From Lucinisca nassula (Eukaryota; Mollusca; Bivalvia; Lucinida; Lucinidae), in NCBI GenBank assembly GCA_963580285.1, contig OY757014.1:96346499-96410498 (forward strand): 64,000 nucleotides of DNA. Direction: 5' to 3'. The notes beneath the pieces were generated by a model, which made no database searches, was not told the DNA's origin, and was given only the letters and a program-made list of their open reading frames with translations. Shown one piece after another: positions 32,050-42,689 of the stretch. The position numbers were made by a program, and so were the translations under genes. Positions within the stretch are counted from its first letter, which is position 1; each line of letters opens with the position of its first letter.

Positions 32050-32322
32050 ACACATTCATGTAACACAGTTCTTCAAAATGGTTGTTTTTCTGATGAAAAT
32101 AAATCATGCGTTTTCTTATTTATTATCCAAACATAGCCTTTGGGTGCTCGTTAGAACTGACTCAAATAGGCTTTGGGTGCTCGTTAGAACCGCCTCTTTG
32201 AGGCGGTTCTAACGAGTACCTACTACCTATGTCTTAGAAACAAGAAAATTTATTCATACCCCTATGAACTCCAATTTTCTTCATATAGGGTGTTCGTTAC
32301 ACGGATTTATTAGCACGATGGT
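32050..32322 (+). mobile_element. Hp MITE, type-2-like, duplicated left arm
   Basis: GGCTTTGGGTGCTCGTTAGA occurs twice in a row (near 32124 and 32170) before the centre CGCCTCTTTGAGGCGG. Confidence 0.65.
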
Positions 32323-32342
32323 CGTCAACTCGCACCAACATG

Positions 32343-32597
32343 CATTATGAAAACTCGCCTATACAAATACATTGTAAATTTTACAGCCGAAAAAAAATGC
32401 AGATTTTAAGACGAAAAGGTGTGATATTTTTTTTATTTCTGCTCAAAATATAGATTGTGGGTACACGAGCACCCACAATCTATATTTTAGAGCAGAAATA
32501 AGAAAAAATAAGGTCTACCCCTGTAAACCCCAGTTTTACTGTATAAAAGTGGGGTGGTTCAAGGGGGTCAAAGTTATATTGGCGTGTTTTCGTGATG
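32343..32597 (+). mobile_element. Hp MITE, type-1, hairpin centre deleted
   Basis: The arms meet as GTGGGTACACGAGCACCCAC, lacking about 35 bases of the centre, while the rest is intact. Confidence 0.7.
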
Positions 32598-32611
32598 TAA
32601 ATCAGAATAAT

Positions 32612-32712
32612 ACATGTGTGTTTGTGTTTTACGTCTCAACAACAGCTATACGGCCATACGGAGACAGGACCTCTGTTTAAAGGCTCATCCGAAGGTCTGG
32701 AGAAGCCCCGGA
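32612..32712 (-). mobile_element. SINE-B fragment
   Basis: Inverted body (TTTTACGTCTCAACAACAGC...GTCTGGAGAAGCCC); the tRNA head is missing. Confidence 0.6.
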
Positions 32713-32840
32713 TGCATAGTTATATCATCTAAGGTGTGCCCACAATCTATGTTGTGGACAGTCTATGTTGTGGACATACGGGCATTTGATCTGAAAATTA
32801 TAATACCCCAAAGGCATAAAAGGTACCATTATATTGTATA

Positions 32841-33080
32841 TATATAACGGGCCTCCGTGGCCTAGTGGATAAGAGCGCTGACTCTTAGTCATTAGGTCTC
32901 TCACCGCCGTAGGTTCGAGCCTCGCTCGGGCCACGTGTGAGACGCCAAGTTCTGCAACGGAAGGTCAGGTGGTTTTTCTCCGGGTACTCCGGTTTTCGCC
33001 CACCTCTGATTAACGATCGGCTCGATATGAGTGAAATAATCTTGAAAGGGCCGTAAAACCCAAACCAAAAAAAAAAAAAA
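32841..33080 (+). mobile_element. SINE-C, full length, 13-bp target duplication
   Basis: tRNA-like head: TGGCCTAGTGGATAAGAGCG (A-box region) and GTAGGTTCGAGCCTC (B box). Body ends GGGCCGTAAAACCC and an A-run. ATTATATTGTATA is at 32828-32840 and 33081-33093. Confidence 0.85.
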
Positions 33081-33296
33081 ATTATATTGTATAGGTACAT
33101 GTCTGCAAATCTGCAGCAGTGTTCTAGTCAAAGGGAGAGAACTACAATTTTAAGTTTAACTGTGCGCTTTAACTGGAATGAAAGGCGTTCCCTCATCGCC
33201 CTATTTAAAAAGCACTGTTGAGCATTAAAATGGGTGGATATGTTTTAAAATCACTCGCCTGTATTAGTTTTTGATTAAATGACTTGCCATTTTCAC

Positions 33297-33413
33297 CGGC
33301 CCACTGAACGTAGCAATAATTTTGAAAACATATTTTATTTGTTCCGCACCGTTCGTGATCATGAAGCGTGCTATAAGTTTTGCAAGGTGTATGATTTTGC
33401 ATGGTGAATGATT
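33297..33413 (-). CDS. Candidate Cys-rich exon of a host gene
   Basis: On the minus strand a T-rich stretch ending ACGCCAG precedes the exon; GTGAAAATGG follows as a moderate donor. The 117-bp exon (2 + 38 codons + 1) contains CKTYSTLHDHERCGTNKICF and NYCYVQ. The CG-x2-K-x-C-x4-C pattern recalls the Cys-rich segment after the catalytic domain of ADAM/ADAMTS-type metallopeptidases, but four cysteines are little evidence. Its end phase fits the exon at 19302-19534. The frame is open further upstream to about 33500 with a hydrophobic stretch (LLFLIILL), so the exon could start earlier. Confidence 0.35.
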
Positions 33414-33534
33414 CTGGCGTGTTAAGTAATATAATCAAAAACAGTAAATAAGTAAATGCATGAGAAAAATCTGTGGTTCCGCCATCTTTCCTAGACGGAC
33501 ATTACCGTAGAAACGTAATGTTTTGTTTCATCGT

Positions 33535-34136
33535 ATTTAATTTATTTATTTTAGCATATGGAAATCCATGTAATTTTTTCTTTCATTGCCGTAAAAATAG
33601 AAATTTTCTGTTTCTTATGAAAAATTGTGTTAGTTTTCTTATTTCTGCTTCAAACTTAGCTTGCGGGTGCTCGTTAGAACCACCTCAACGAGGCGGTTCT
33701 AAAGACTATCCACAATCAATGATTTTGTGCAGGAATAGAGAAAATAATCTTTACCATTGTCCATTGTAATGTCTACTTTTCTCCAAACTAAGTAGGGTTT
33801 ACCGGCCCCCGCCCATAGGGGCTTGACGAAATAGATGGGCTGCATGATGCTTCCACGCAGAGCTGAAACCGACCCGCACACGAGTACTGGTAAACCTCTT
33901 AGAGGTTCTAAGCCTGCCCAGGAAAAGCGGTGCGAGTCGGCCCGTCCATGTTTATAAACCCTATTGGTTTCATTGGGCGACAGGGCTTGAGCTGTCATTT
34001 CATCACAATGTGGGGTAAAAGATCCACAAAATTGGAAGCAACGTCTCCAAAATGACCTTTACATTGTTCACGGCGACGTTAAACCTCAAATCAAACAAAA
34101 CAAAGTAGGGTTTACAACTATATTCATTGCATAGTT
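33535..34136 (-). mobile_element. Hp MITE copy interrupted by SINE-A
   Basis: Decayed ends; hairpin at about 33660-33722 (ACCACCTCAACGAGGCGG). The outer arm is cut by the SINE at 33802-34102. Confidence 0.6.
33802..34102 (+). mobile_element. SINE-A copy with 12-bp target duplication
   Basis: AAGTAGGGTTTA occurs at 33790-33801 and 34103-34114. Starts CCGGCCCCCGCCCATAGGGG and ends CAAATCAAACAAAACA. The 99-codon minus-strand frame here is a SINE artefact. Confidence 0.9.
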
Positions 34137-34137
34137 C

Positions 34138-34414
34138 TCATTAGGAAAACACGCCTATTCAAATACATTGTAAATTTTACCGCCGAAAAAAGGAAAATTT
34201 TCCGATAATGATCGTGATATTTTTCTTATGTCTGCTCAAAATATGGATTGTGGATACTCGTTAGAACCGCCTCGGCGGGGCGGTTCTAACGAGTACCCAC
34301 AATCTATATTTTAGAGCAGTTATAAGAAAAATAAGGTGTACCCTTGTTAATCCCAGTACAATATAAATGCGGGGTTTAGAGGGGTCAAACTTACATAGGC
34401 ATGTTTTCGTGATG
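34138..34414 (+). mobile_element. Hairpin MITE (Hp), type-1 ends
   Basis: CATTAGGAAAACACGCC to GCATGTTTTCGTGATG; palindrome about 34240-34320, perfect at CGCCTCGGCG/GGGCGG except the centre. Confidence 0.7.
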
Positions 34415-34416
34415 AA

Positions 34417-34602
34417 ATCTTGTTTCTGCTTCAAACAGAGATTGCGGGTGCTCTTTAGAACCGCGTTCTTACGAGTACCCACAATTAATGTTGTAGTGCA
34501 GGAATGAAGAATATAATCTTTACCCTTGTTAACGCTACTTTTCTCTATATAAATTAGGTTTTGAAATGATCTTCATTGCATATTCTTGTTAACGTGCTGT
34601 AT
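34417..34602. repeat. Partial Hp MITE
   Basis: One arm (GATTGCGGGTGCTCTTTAGA), a shortened centre and a decayed right half with CTCTATATAAATTAGG. Confidence 0.55.
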
Positions 34603-34656
34603 TTTTTATCAATATGTCATTTAAGCATTTTGATTAAAGCATGTATCTGAAGAAAA

Positions 34657-34842
34657 GTGAGTGAGTGAGTGAGTGAGTGAGTGAGTGAGTGTTTGAGTTT
34701 TACGTCCCATCAACAGCTATGGTCATACGGAGACGGGACCTCGGTTTAAAGACTCATCCAAAAGTCTGGATAAGCCCGGGATCGATCCTGTGATCCCTGG
34801 TTTGCAAGGCGAGTAGCGAAACCACTACACCACGTAGGCTTC
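34657..34842 (-). mobile_element. SINE-B, full length with (AGTG)n tail
   Basis: On the minus strand: tRNA-like head (GCCTACGTGGTGTAGTGGTT; B box GGGATCACAGGATCGATCC), body, and a tail expanded to an (AGTG/CACT)n microsatellite at 34657-34690. Confidence 0.75.
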
Positions 34843-34960
34843 TCTGAAGAAAAGTACATGCCACTGCAGGTTTGGTTTAAATTTAGAGGTTGGGTGAGGT
34901 GTCCTATATCTTATGTCACCGAGTCGCCCAACTGATACATGTATTTGTTTACAGTTGGAC

Positions 34961-35221
34961 AACGTGTGATATAGTGCATTTTTCAAACCTCAAAAAAGCT
35001 AAAATTTTCTGATGAAAATTTGTGATCTTTTTCTTATTTATACTCAAAACATAGGTTTTGGGTGCACCGCCTCATTGAGGCGGTTCTAGCAAGTACCCAC
35101 AACCTATATCTTGGAGCAGAAGTAAGGAAAATAATAATTACCCCCGTAAACCCCGGTTTTCTCTATATAAAGCGGGGTTTAAGGGGGTGTTTATTTCACG
35201 GACTTGTTCATGCGATGCATT
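34961..35221 (+). mobile_element. Hp MITE, type-2, short hairpin
   Basis: Runs from the GTGTGATATAGTGCAT arm to GGACTTGTTCATGCGATG. The left hairpin arm has lost about ten bases (GGGTGCACCGCCTC). Confidence 0.65.
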
Positions 35222-35524
35222 ACCGCCCCCGCCCATAGGGGCTTGAAGAAATATATGGGCTGCATGATGCTTCCACGCAGAGCTGAATCCGGCCCGCACA
35301 CTAGTACTGGTAAACCACTTGGAGGATCTAAGCCTGTCCAGGAACCGCGGTGCGAGGCGGACCGTCCATGTTAATAAACCTTATTGGTTTCATTGGGCGA
35401 CAGGGCTTGAGATGTCATTTCATCTCAATGTCGGGTAAAAGTCCCACAAAATTGGAAGCAACGTCTCCAAAATGACCTTTACAGTGTTGACGGGGACGTT
35501 AAACCTCAAATCAAACAAACAAAA
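35222..35524 (+). mobile_element. SINE-A copy with 14-bp target duplication
   Basis: TCATGCGATGCATT at 35208-35221 and 35525-35538. The duplicated target is the end of the Hp MITE, so the SINE is the younger insertion. Confidence 0.9.
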
Positions 35525-35577
35525 TCATGCGATGCATTGCAGCAGGTCAGGGGCAGGTAAGGGAAGAGGGGAAAAGC

Positions 35578-35578
<1 letters not shown>

Positions 35579-35638
<60 letters not shown>
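35579..35638. repeat. (TTA)n microsatellite
   Basis: About 19 perfect trinucleotide units. Confidence 0.9.
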
Positions 35639-35639
<1 letters not shown>

Positions 35640-35828
35640 GTGCTGATAATATGCATACGCATTAAATGACCTATGTATTTGGAACTAGTAAATGCTGAAG
35701 TAAGACAGAGCAAATGATAAAATAGAGATAAAATGATAGAGGGGAAAAGTTGTTATTTCTTCTTTTGTTTCGTTTTCGTTCATTTCCACCTCCCTTTGTT
35801 ATTCTTCCCTCTACTATCTATTCTGTGG

Positions 35829-36126
35829 CCCACACATCGGGGGTTTGAGAAATAGATTGGGCTTCATGATACTTCCACCCAGAGCTGAAACCGCCCGCAC
35901 ATGAGTACAGGTGAACCGCTTAGCAGGTCTAAGCCTGCCCAGGCAAAGTGTTGCGAGTAGGACCATCCATGCATTTAAACCCTATTGGTTTCATTGGACG
36001 GCAGGGATCGAGATGTCATTTTATCTCAGTGTCGGGTAAAAAGTCCTTCAAAATTGGAAGCAACGTCTCTAAAATGACCTAAATAGTGTTGACGGGGACG
36101 TTAAACCTCAAATCAAACAAACAAAA
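35829..36126 (+). mobile_element. SINE-A copy, diverged
   Basis: Full length (CCACACATCGGGGGTTTGAG to AAATCAAACAAACAAA) with more substitutions than its neighbour. Confidence 0.65.
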
Positions 36127-36439
36127 AATCTCTTCTGACTCTTTTCTGCCTTTGTCCCGGAGAAGACACAAAATCCCAATAGGTTTGACGTGTCATTTAA
36201 CCCAAACACAATCAATTATTTTTAAATTTAATGATAAAATGGCATCTCAAGCCCTACTACCCAAGCAAACCTATAGCGACGGTACTATTTGCAACACTTT
36301 TCCTTTGCAGGGTCCAGGGGCGAAGGGATTAAGCAGTTATTGGCTTATTTAAAAAGGAAATTGTCATTACAAAGTGTAACAACAAAAAACAAAACAATAC
36401 GTAAACATATTTATTTTATTTTATTTTGTTTACTTTCAG

Positions 36440-36481
36440 GAAGAGATGTCCGCCATTTACAATATATTTTGGTTGCTGTCG
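36440..36481 (+). CDS. Candidate micro-exon with signal-peptide-like sequence
   Basis: TTTGTTTACTTTCAG precedes and GTAAGCATTT follows a 42-bp segment, both good splice signals. In the frame compatible with the exon at 52327 it reads RDVRHLQYILVAV plus one base; the next exon continues with VTAQC, so the join would form a hydrophobic secretory signal. No ATG lies in this frame here, so translation would start in an earlier exon. In another frame it reads MSAIYNIFWLLS, also signal-like but out of phase with 52327. The implied intron is 15.8 kb and filled with repeats. Confidence 0.4.
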
Positions 36482-36509
36482 GTAAGCATTTGACTGTTTT
36501 CAGCTTAAC

Positions 36510-36778
36510 CATCACGAAAACACACCTATATACGTTTATAGTAAAACTGGGGCTTACAGGGATAAACCTTATTTGTCTTATGTCTGCTCTTAAATATAGA
36601 TTGTGGGTACTCGTTAGAACCGCCTCACCGAACCGCCTCGGTGAGGCGGTTCTAACGAGTAGCCACAATCTATATTTTGAGCAGAAATAAGAAAAATATC
36701 ACAATTTCTCATTTGAAAATTTACGTTTTTTCGGCGAAAAAATTTACAATGTTTTAGTATAGGCAGATTTTCGTAATG
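36510..36778 (-). mobile_element. Hp MITE, type-1, partly duplicated centre
   Basis: The centre reads CCGCCTCACCGAACCGCCTC then GGTGAGGCGG, a duplication of half the loop. The ATCACGAAAACACACC and AGATTTTCGTAATG ends are recognisable. Confidence 0.7.
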
Positions 36779-37250
36779 ACCTTGACAAATCAATGTAACG
36801 TTCGGTTCAACCTCTTACTGTATGGCAAAGATAGCGAAATGTGCCGTGTGCAGAGGTAAAAGCACAAGGTGGGGGCACAATCTGATCAGAATCTTCACAG
36901 GCCGTATTAGTCATCCGTGGATCATTAAACATCACTGAGCTAATGCGCGAGTTGTTCTCTTTTTCTTTTTTTCTTTTCTTTTTCTTTTCTGTTTGCACCT
37001 TTTCGTGTGTACGACTCAGTTATAATTCTACTGATTGCCGATTTGCTAAAAAAAAAGAAATACATTTTTCCCGTAGAAAGGTTATCCCTGAGAAGCAAAG
37101 AATTGCTTTCTAGACTATAATTTCAGTGACCTCAAATATTTTCACAATTCCAAAATAGAATTAATGATCCAAAATGACCAGAAAATATAATTTACACTAT
37201 GATAATTTTACAGCCGCCACACATACTTCCCGATAAAGTGTAACGAATAA
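36779..37250. other. No gene; CT-rich tract
   Basis: A TTTTCTTTTT-rich run at 36955-36990 and a GATCAGAATCTTC fragment near 36880 resembling MITE I core. Nothing else. Confidence 0.4.
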
Positions 37251-37254
37251 TCGT

Positions 37255-37509
37255 GAAGACCCGTGAAAGTCCGTGAAATGAACATTCCCTATAGAGAAAA
37301 CTTGAGTTTACGGGGGTATGCATTATTTTTCTTATCTCTGCTCCAAGACATAGGTTGTGGGTACCCGTTAGAACCGCCTCAATGAGGCGGTTCTAACGAC
37401 CGAGCGCCCAAAACCTATGTTTGCAATATAAATATGAAACCTATTATGGATTATCATTTTTTGAGATAATGAAAACTGCCCTATGTCGCACGGGTGTGTT
37501 ATCATAATA
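37255..37509 (-). mobile_element. Hp MITE, type-2, left end shortened
   Basis: AAGTCCGTGAAATGAACATT to TGTGTTATCATAATAG; palindrome about 37350-37415 with an insertion in the right arm (ACGACCGAGCG). Confidence 0.65.
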
Positions 37510-37652
37510 GGTTTTGAGTATAAGTAAGAACAAATACAATAATTTTCAGCTGAAAATGACATTCTTGAAGCCATGGAAGTCAGCGCTTAGATGCAAGCTT
37601 ATGACTGATAAGTGACTTCGTTATGCCAAGCAAAAAAGGACTTTGGTACGTA

Positions 37653-38153
37653 TTAACCCGTATCCTGCTGAATACGACAACCCCTACCTTTGCAAACAGT
37701 GTAAATCCAGATCAGATGGCTTCTTCTGATACGGATCTACATGTACAATGTTTTTCCTGCAGTTTTGTTTGTTTGATTTGAAGTTTTAACGTCCCCGTCA
37801 ACACTGTATAGGTCATTTTGGAGACGTTGCTACCAGTTTGGTGGGACTTTTACACGACATTGAGATGAAATTGCATCTCATTGAGATGAAATTGCATCTC
37901 AAGCCCTGGCGCCCAATGAAAACAATAGGGTAGACTTAGATCCTCTAAGCGGTTTACCTGTATTCATGTGCGGTTGGAATCAGCTCTGCGTGAAAACATC
38001 ATGCAACCCATCTATTTCTTCAAGCCCCGATGGGCGCGGGCGCTTTTAATGCAGTATGTCAATTGAACGAATGCATTATATCAAGTAATTTGATTGGTAG
38101 ATAATCAGAGATAGGTGTGGCTAAAATAATTTATTCAGCAGGATAAGGGTTAA
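37653..38153 (+). mobile_element. MITE I with nested SINE-A
   Basis: TTAACCC at the left and GGGTTAA at the right. The left part has the GCAAACAGTGTAAATCCAG core and the right part TCAAGTAATTTGATTGGTAG and TTATTCAGCAGGATAA, as in the intact copy at 56455-56662. The SINE-A at 37763-38042 splits it. Confidence 0.65.
37763..38042 (-). mobile_element. SINE-A copy inside MITE I
   Basis: Tail side TTTGTTTGTTTGATTTGAAG at the left; the head GCCCCGATGGGCGCGGGCG at the right. A GAGATGAAATTGCATCTCAT block is duplicated. Confidence 0.7.
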
Positions 38154-38747
38154 CACAGCAAAGTCTCAGGGAAAGTCTGGCTCCGCAGTTTCTGGCCAGA
38201 TTTTTCATTGTTTGCACAAAAAGAGGACCGGATCTGAGATACGGATTTTGAGGTTAATATCATTATACACATACGAACGTTTGTTTCAATGTAGCATACA
38301 TTCATTTGGGAAATGAATTTTATTTTTCTGCTGTTCATGAAAGTATAAACGCAGTGGGTCGAGTGCAAAGTAAATGAACCCCGAAGGGGTTCATGTAAAC
38401 TTTGCTAGCGACACTCTAGATCTGTCATTCATACTTTCACGAAAAGCAGAAAAATAGGTTCATTTTTATATTTACATTCTTTGCTCCTCATCACTGGGCG
38501 AAAAAAATGCTTATACATGTATAGGGCAAACTTTTAAACCTGTAAAACATTTACACGATGTTTTTCTACAAAGAGCGGAACAGCATTGACATGACCAACG
38601 CCCGTAGAGGACATCGGTTTAGACTGTGACTCGATGCGTTCATGGAAGTATGGACTACATGTACATTGTTTTCTATAGGTTTACATTAGACTTTACACTG
38701 GAAATGTAAATATATGCAGTTAAACCTCTTTATACCAACATTCAATA
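38154..38747. other. No gene recognised
   Basis: Contains an imperfect inverted pair (CTGTTCATGAAAGTATAAAC near 38331 and TCATACTTTCACGAAAAGCAG near 38430) with GAACCCCGAAGGGGTTC at the centre: a probable foldback of about 200 bp. Confidence 0.45.
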
Positions 38748-39141
38748 TACAGTAAAATTCCTGTATAAAGACCACCTTTGGGACTCTTCAAAAGTGGTCT
38801 TTAAGACCACTTCCCATAGGTGGTCTTTCACTAGAGGAAACTACATGCAGAAAACACGTAGAAAACATCATGTTAACAAGTCCGTGAAATGAACACCCCT
38901 CAAAACCCCACTTTATATACAGAAAACTGGGGTTTACGGGGGTATTCATTATTTTTCTTATTTCTGCTCCAAGACATAGGTTGTGGGTACTCGTTAGAAC
39001 CGCCTCAATGAGGCGATTCTAACGAGTAACCAAAACCTATGTTTTTGGTATCAATAAGAATAATATAACGAATTTTCATCAGAAAAGTAGCCATTTTGGA
39101 GATGTTTTTTAAAAGAGAAGCTGACTGTAAGCATCGAGCAT

Positions 39142-40205
39142 TGGTCAATGAAAACTTGGAAAGTGCGAAAATCACAGATTCCAGTGAAACTTTGTGGAAA
39201 TGTTACCTTTGTGCCCTGTGTTACGTTGATATTTTTTTTTCGTACCGATTCTTCGCCGTTTCCATGGAAACGGCCATTTTGTTTCCATTCGCTAAAAATT
39301 CATACCTCTTGGATGTATTGTTATGAAAGTATAATAAATAACATTTATACTAGTACGTTAGTGTTTTTTATAATTTCAAAATAGAATTTAGAATTTTTTT
39401 ATTCGATCGTTTCAAATTTATTAATCGATTTCTGACATGTACATGAGATTATTTGCATGGAATGACACTCGGTTTCAGTGGTTTGGTGGTCACATATTTT
39501 CCGTTATGCTTCTCAAGGGCAACGGCTTCACGGAAAATGTAAAACACCAGAAGCTACAGCAAAGCTGAAAGATGCAAAATATGCAGAGTTTAGGTGTAAT
39601 CCTTTTGATACCGTGCCGTTATGGGCTTTTGAAATAGTATCAATACGGCGTTTCATGCCAAGGGAGAGAACTATAACGGCGAACACTAATGTCCGGTATT
39701 TGTCCGGTAACGCCGATTAAGTCCCTTGTTGAATATTCTTATGCGTGAGGTTCTCGGTAAACAAGGAAGTGTCAACCGGTTGACAATTTTTGCGCAAAAT
39801 TTAAAGACCGTCTTTGCTATTACTACATTCTGGTTATTTTATTTTCAATATAGATGTGACGCGTCATCAGATTTCGGCATTACGTCATTTCGAGAACACG
39901 TGAAAAAATCGCGACGTCATAGTTGACGTAGCTAATTTATGGCGCACCTGTGGCTAATAATACTATAAACAAGAGCCTTTTATCTTGTGAATTAGAAAGT
40001 TTGCATAGAATTTATAAACAAAAATACAGTTACCGGTAATTGGCTGTGTTGTTGTATGTATCAGGTTATAAAACGACCAGGTTACAACAGCGCTCAATAG
40101 CTCAGTTGGTAAGGCACTTTTGTCCATAAACAAGGGAACTGTGATTCAAGACTGTGTCAAACCGAAATTTTTATGCTGATTTTTTTTTTTTTAAACATTT
40201 ATATT
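39142..40205. other. Left part of the 7.2-kb element
   Basis: Frames of 76-80 codons near 39096-39384 and 39478-39720 are unsupported. A tRNA-like fragment (ATAGCTCAGTTGGTAAGGC) lies near 40095, without a matching acceptor stem. Confidence 0.4.
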
Positions 40206-40374
40206 TGTTTTGGAGTCAAACGGTCCAGTCAACACTAATTTAGGCCATTTTGAGCCGGCCAGTTTACCTTTCCACACTTTTCCCGGGCAAGATTATATCT
40301 TTTCATTCTTTTTTTTTCTTGCTGCTACGATCGGTCATATCTGATCAATACTTACAGGTGTACATTAGATACAC

Positions 40375-40650
40375 TCCAGGTTTTGCAGGATTTAAGCCTA
40401 CACAGTAATCATGTAATTACGGTAGGGTTCTTTAACCTGCACAGGGGATGGTTCTCCCCGCATAGAAGGCCTCCAGTTAACATCCCGATCCGAAGGACGG
40501 TGCACTTTATGACATTCATCACTGCTAATAATGCCAATGGAGCCTGTTCGGACACCGAAACTAATCGACGATGATTGAACCCGGGATCTCTAGCATCAGA
40601 AACTCTAGCATCAGAGGCAAGTGCACTAACCACTGAGCTATCACGCTCCC
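40375..40650 (-). mobile_element. tRNA-headed SINE nested in SINE-D
   Basis: On the minus strand the head has TAGCTCAGTGGTTAGTGCAC (A-box region) and a B-box-like CCCGGGTTCAATC. A CTAGCATCAGAAA duplication lies in the anticodon-arm region. Confidence 0.6.
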
Positions 40651-40735
40651 CTACTGTGCACATTCTTTTGCGAGAAACTGACAATGCCCTTCTTGAATCA
40701 GCGAAAGGAAGAGAATGACCGTAGAAAAGATTTCA

Positions 40736-40955
40736 TTTTATTTCTTTATTTTTTCTCTTATTACTGCTACTCGCTGACATCTGAGCATTACGAGCAGGAT
40801 TTCCTGGGTGGTAGCCAGTCCTTTATTATTATTATTTTTAAGCAATGCGGATGAAGTGCCTTGCTCAAGGACACAACACTTTGGTCAGTGTGAGGCTCGA
40901 ACCCGCAACCTCTAGATCACAAATCCGATGCGCTACCACTGCACCAAAGCGCTCC
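40736..40955 (-). mobile_element. V-SINE-like element nested in SINE-D
   Basis: On the minus strand: GGTGCAGTGGTAGCGCATCG (A-box region), GGTTCGAGCCT (B box), then TGTGTCCTTGAGCAAGGCAC, a core known from widespread animal tRNA SINEs (V-SINE type). Confidence 0.65.
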
Positions 40956-41189
40956 ATAATCAATCTCCACAAAAGAATGCTGCCGAACCCGGCAGGTATC
41001 GAACTCGCGCCCTTTTGATCACCAGTCAGACGCATCCGACTGAGCTACATGTGTACCTAGGCCGGTTAAAAAAAAATATATATATAGTGTAGAATTGTTG
41101 CGAGAGTTGTATGCCTTGAACACCACATACAGTAGTCGCAGATAAGATTGACTAGGCGGAGCTATTCAGGTGTTGTCAATATATGTCAA

Positions 41190-41418
41190 CGGCCCCACAC
41201 TAGTACTGGTAAACCGCTTAGAGGATCTAAGCCTGTCCAGGAACCGCGGTGCAAGGCGGACCGTCCATGCTAATAAACCCTATTAGTTTCATTGGGCGAC
41301 AGGGCTTGAGATGTCATTTCATCTCAATGTCGGGTAAAAGTCCCACAAAATTGGAAGCAACGTCTCCAAAATGACCTTTACAGTGTTGACGGGGACGTTA
41401 AACCTCAAATCAAACAAA
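41190..41418 (+). mobile_element. SINE-A, 5'-truncated, 13-bp target duplication
   Basis: Starts in the middle (CCACACTAGTACTGGTAAAC) and is flanked by CAATATATGTCAA at 41177-41189 and 41419-41431, so it was truncated on insertion. Confidence 0.85.
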
Positions 41419-41694
41419 CAATATATGTCAAATTCGCTAAGTCCACCACAAGATTTGGTAGAGTTTCTTTTGCACGCTTTCTACAAGCGGACGAAATGGT
41501 CATAATTATACCCCACAGCTATGCTTGTGTTACAGTTGAATTCACACACTCGGGTGACTTGGTTTACCTTATTCCTAAGGCAGGTCCAACCGATAGCTCC
41601 ACCTAGCCAATCTTATCTGCGAATACAATATATGGTTACCAACAGTTCAAAGTGCGAAAATAGTATTTCTCTGATAATTGTTAGTGTTTTTATG

Positions 41695-42355
41695 CCCCCG
41701 CCATTCAAAGAATGGTGGAAGGGCATATAGCGTTGCCCCTGTCCGTCCGGCCGTTCGTTCGTCCGTCCGTCCATTCGTTCGTGCGTCCGTCCGAAACTTA
41801 AACGCAGTCCTTTATCTTTCTTATTTATGTGTGGATTTTGAAATTACTTTGTAGAAATGCTAAACATCATGAGACGATGTGTCACATGCAAAACCCAGGT
41901 CCGTACCTCCAAGGTCAAGGTCATACTTAGAGGCCAAATGTAAAAAAAAAAAGGTCCGAAACTTAAACGCAGTCAATAAATTTCTTATTTCTGGATGGAT
42001 TTTGAAATAACTTGGTAGAAATGTTAACCATTATGAGACGATGTGTCACGTGCAAAACCCAGGCCGGTACCTCCAAGGTCAAGGTCATACTTAGAGGTCA
42101 ACTGTAAAAAAAGTGTCTGAAACTTAAACGCAGTCAATAACTTTCTTATTTCTGGATGGATTTTGAAATTACTTTGCAGAAATGTTGGCTATCAATCTGC
42201 CTCACCCAAAACCAAGGTCCTTACCTCCAAGGTCAAGGTCAAATGTGAAAAAAGGGTCCAAAACTTAAACACCGTCAATAACCTTCTATGGATTAATACG
42301 AACATAGACATATTTTCAGGCGGGGGTATCCGTGTCCTATGGACGCAATTCTAGT
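41695..42355 (+). mobile_element. Tandem-repeat-bearing element, ~155-bp units
   Basis: Starts with the hairpin ATGCCCCCGCCATTC, runs through a (GTCC)n-like tract (41738-41795), then about three units with GAAACTTAAACGCAGTC, GAGACGATGTGTCAC and CCTCCAAGGTCAAGGTCA, and ends GGCGGGGGTATCCGTG. This layout is typical of repeats common in bivalve genomes. Confidence 0.7.
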
Positions 42356-42363
42356 TTTTTTTT

Positions 42364-42630
42364 GTATGTTTGCATTGCAATTTAACAGTCTAGTCAACAC
42401 TATTTAGGTCATTTTTGAGCCGATCAGTTAACCTACCCACACTTTTCCTGGGCAGGCTAATACCTAAGCTGTTAACTAGTAGAGTGCATATTCTTTCGCC
42501 AGAAACTGAGAACTTCCCTTTTTGAATCAGCGGAAGGGAGAGAATGACCGTAGAAAAGATTTTATGATCAATCTCCGCGAAAGAATGTTGCCGACCCCGG
42601 CAGATATCGAACCCGCGTTCTCCTGATCAA
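42364..42630 (-). mobile_element. SINE-D copy
   Basis: Follows the same order as 22043-22335 (CAGTCTAGTCAACACTATTT to GATATCGAACCCGCGTTCTC); the tRNA head is truncated after the B box. Confidence 0.7.
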
Positions 42631-42689
42631 CTCAAATAGGCTAATTAATTTGCACTTGCTCACTGTTTTAATAGAGGAAAAAATAACTC

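Larger units (their letters stand above)
34880..36220 (+). mobile_element. SINE-E-like repeat split by nested insertions
   Basis: Starts GGTTGGGTGAGGTGTCC, reaches CAGTTGGACAA at about 34962, and resumes after 35538 with GCAGCAGGTC, a pyrimidine-rich block and, after another SINE-A, GACGTGTCATTTAACCCAAA. Nested inside are the Hp MITE (34961-35221), SINE-A (35222-35524), a TTA/ATT run (35579-35638) and SINE-A (35829-36126). Confidence 0.5.
40206..41065 (-). mobile_element. SINE-D split by two other tRNA-type SINEs
   Basis: SINE-D text occurs at 40206-40318, 40650-40735 and 40956-41065 (the last with the B-box side CGGCAGGTATCGAACTCGCG and GACGCATCCGACTGAGCTAC). Two inverted tRNA-headed repeats lie between: 40375-40650 (CGAAGGACGGTGCACTTTAT; TGAACCCGGGATC) and 40736-40955. 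Confidence 0.65.

Noticed and set aside
32849..32930. tRNA gene
   Set aside because: A and B boxes are present, but the sequence continues as SINE-C with a target duplication; no free-standing tRNA was found.
33699..33998. 99-codon minus frame (SPNETNRVYKHGRADS) also seen at 20707, 24307, 49944 and 53330
   Set aside because: It is the reverse-strand translation of SINE-A, recurring in many copies with stops in different places.
39478..39720. 80-codon frame after a CGGTTTCAG acceptor-like site
   Set aside because: No plausible donor, no recognisable composition, and it lies inside the 7.2-kb repeat element.
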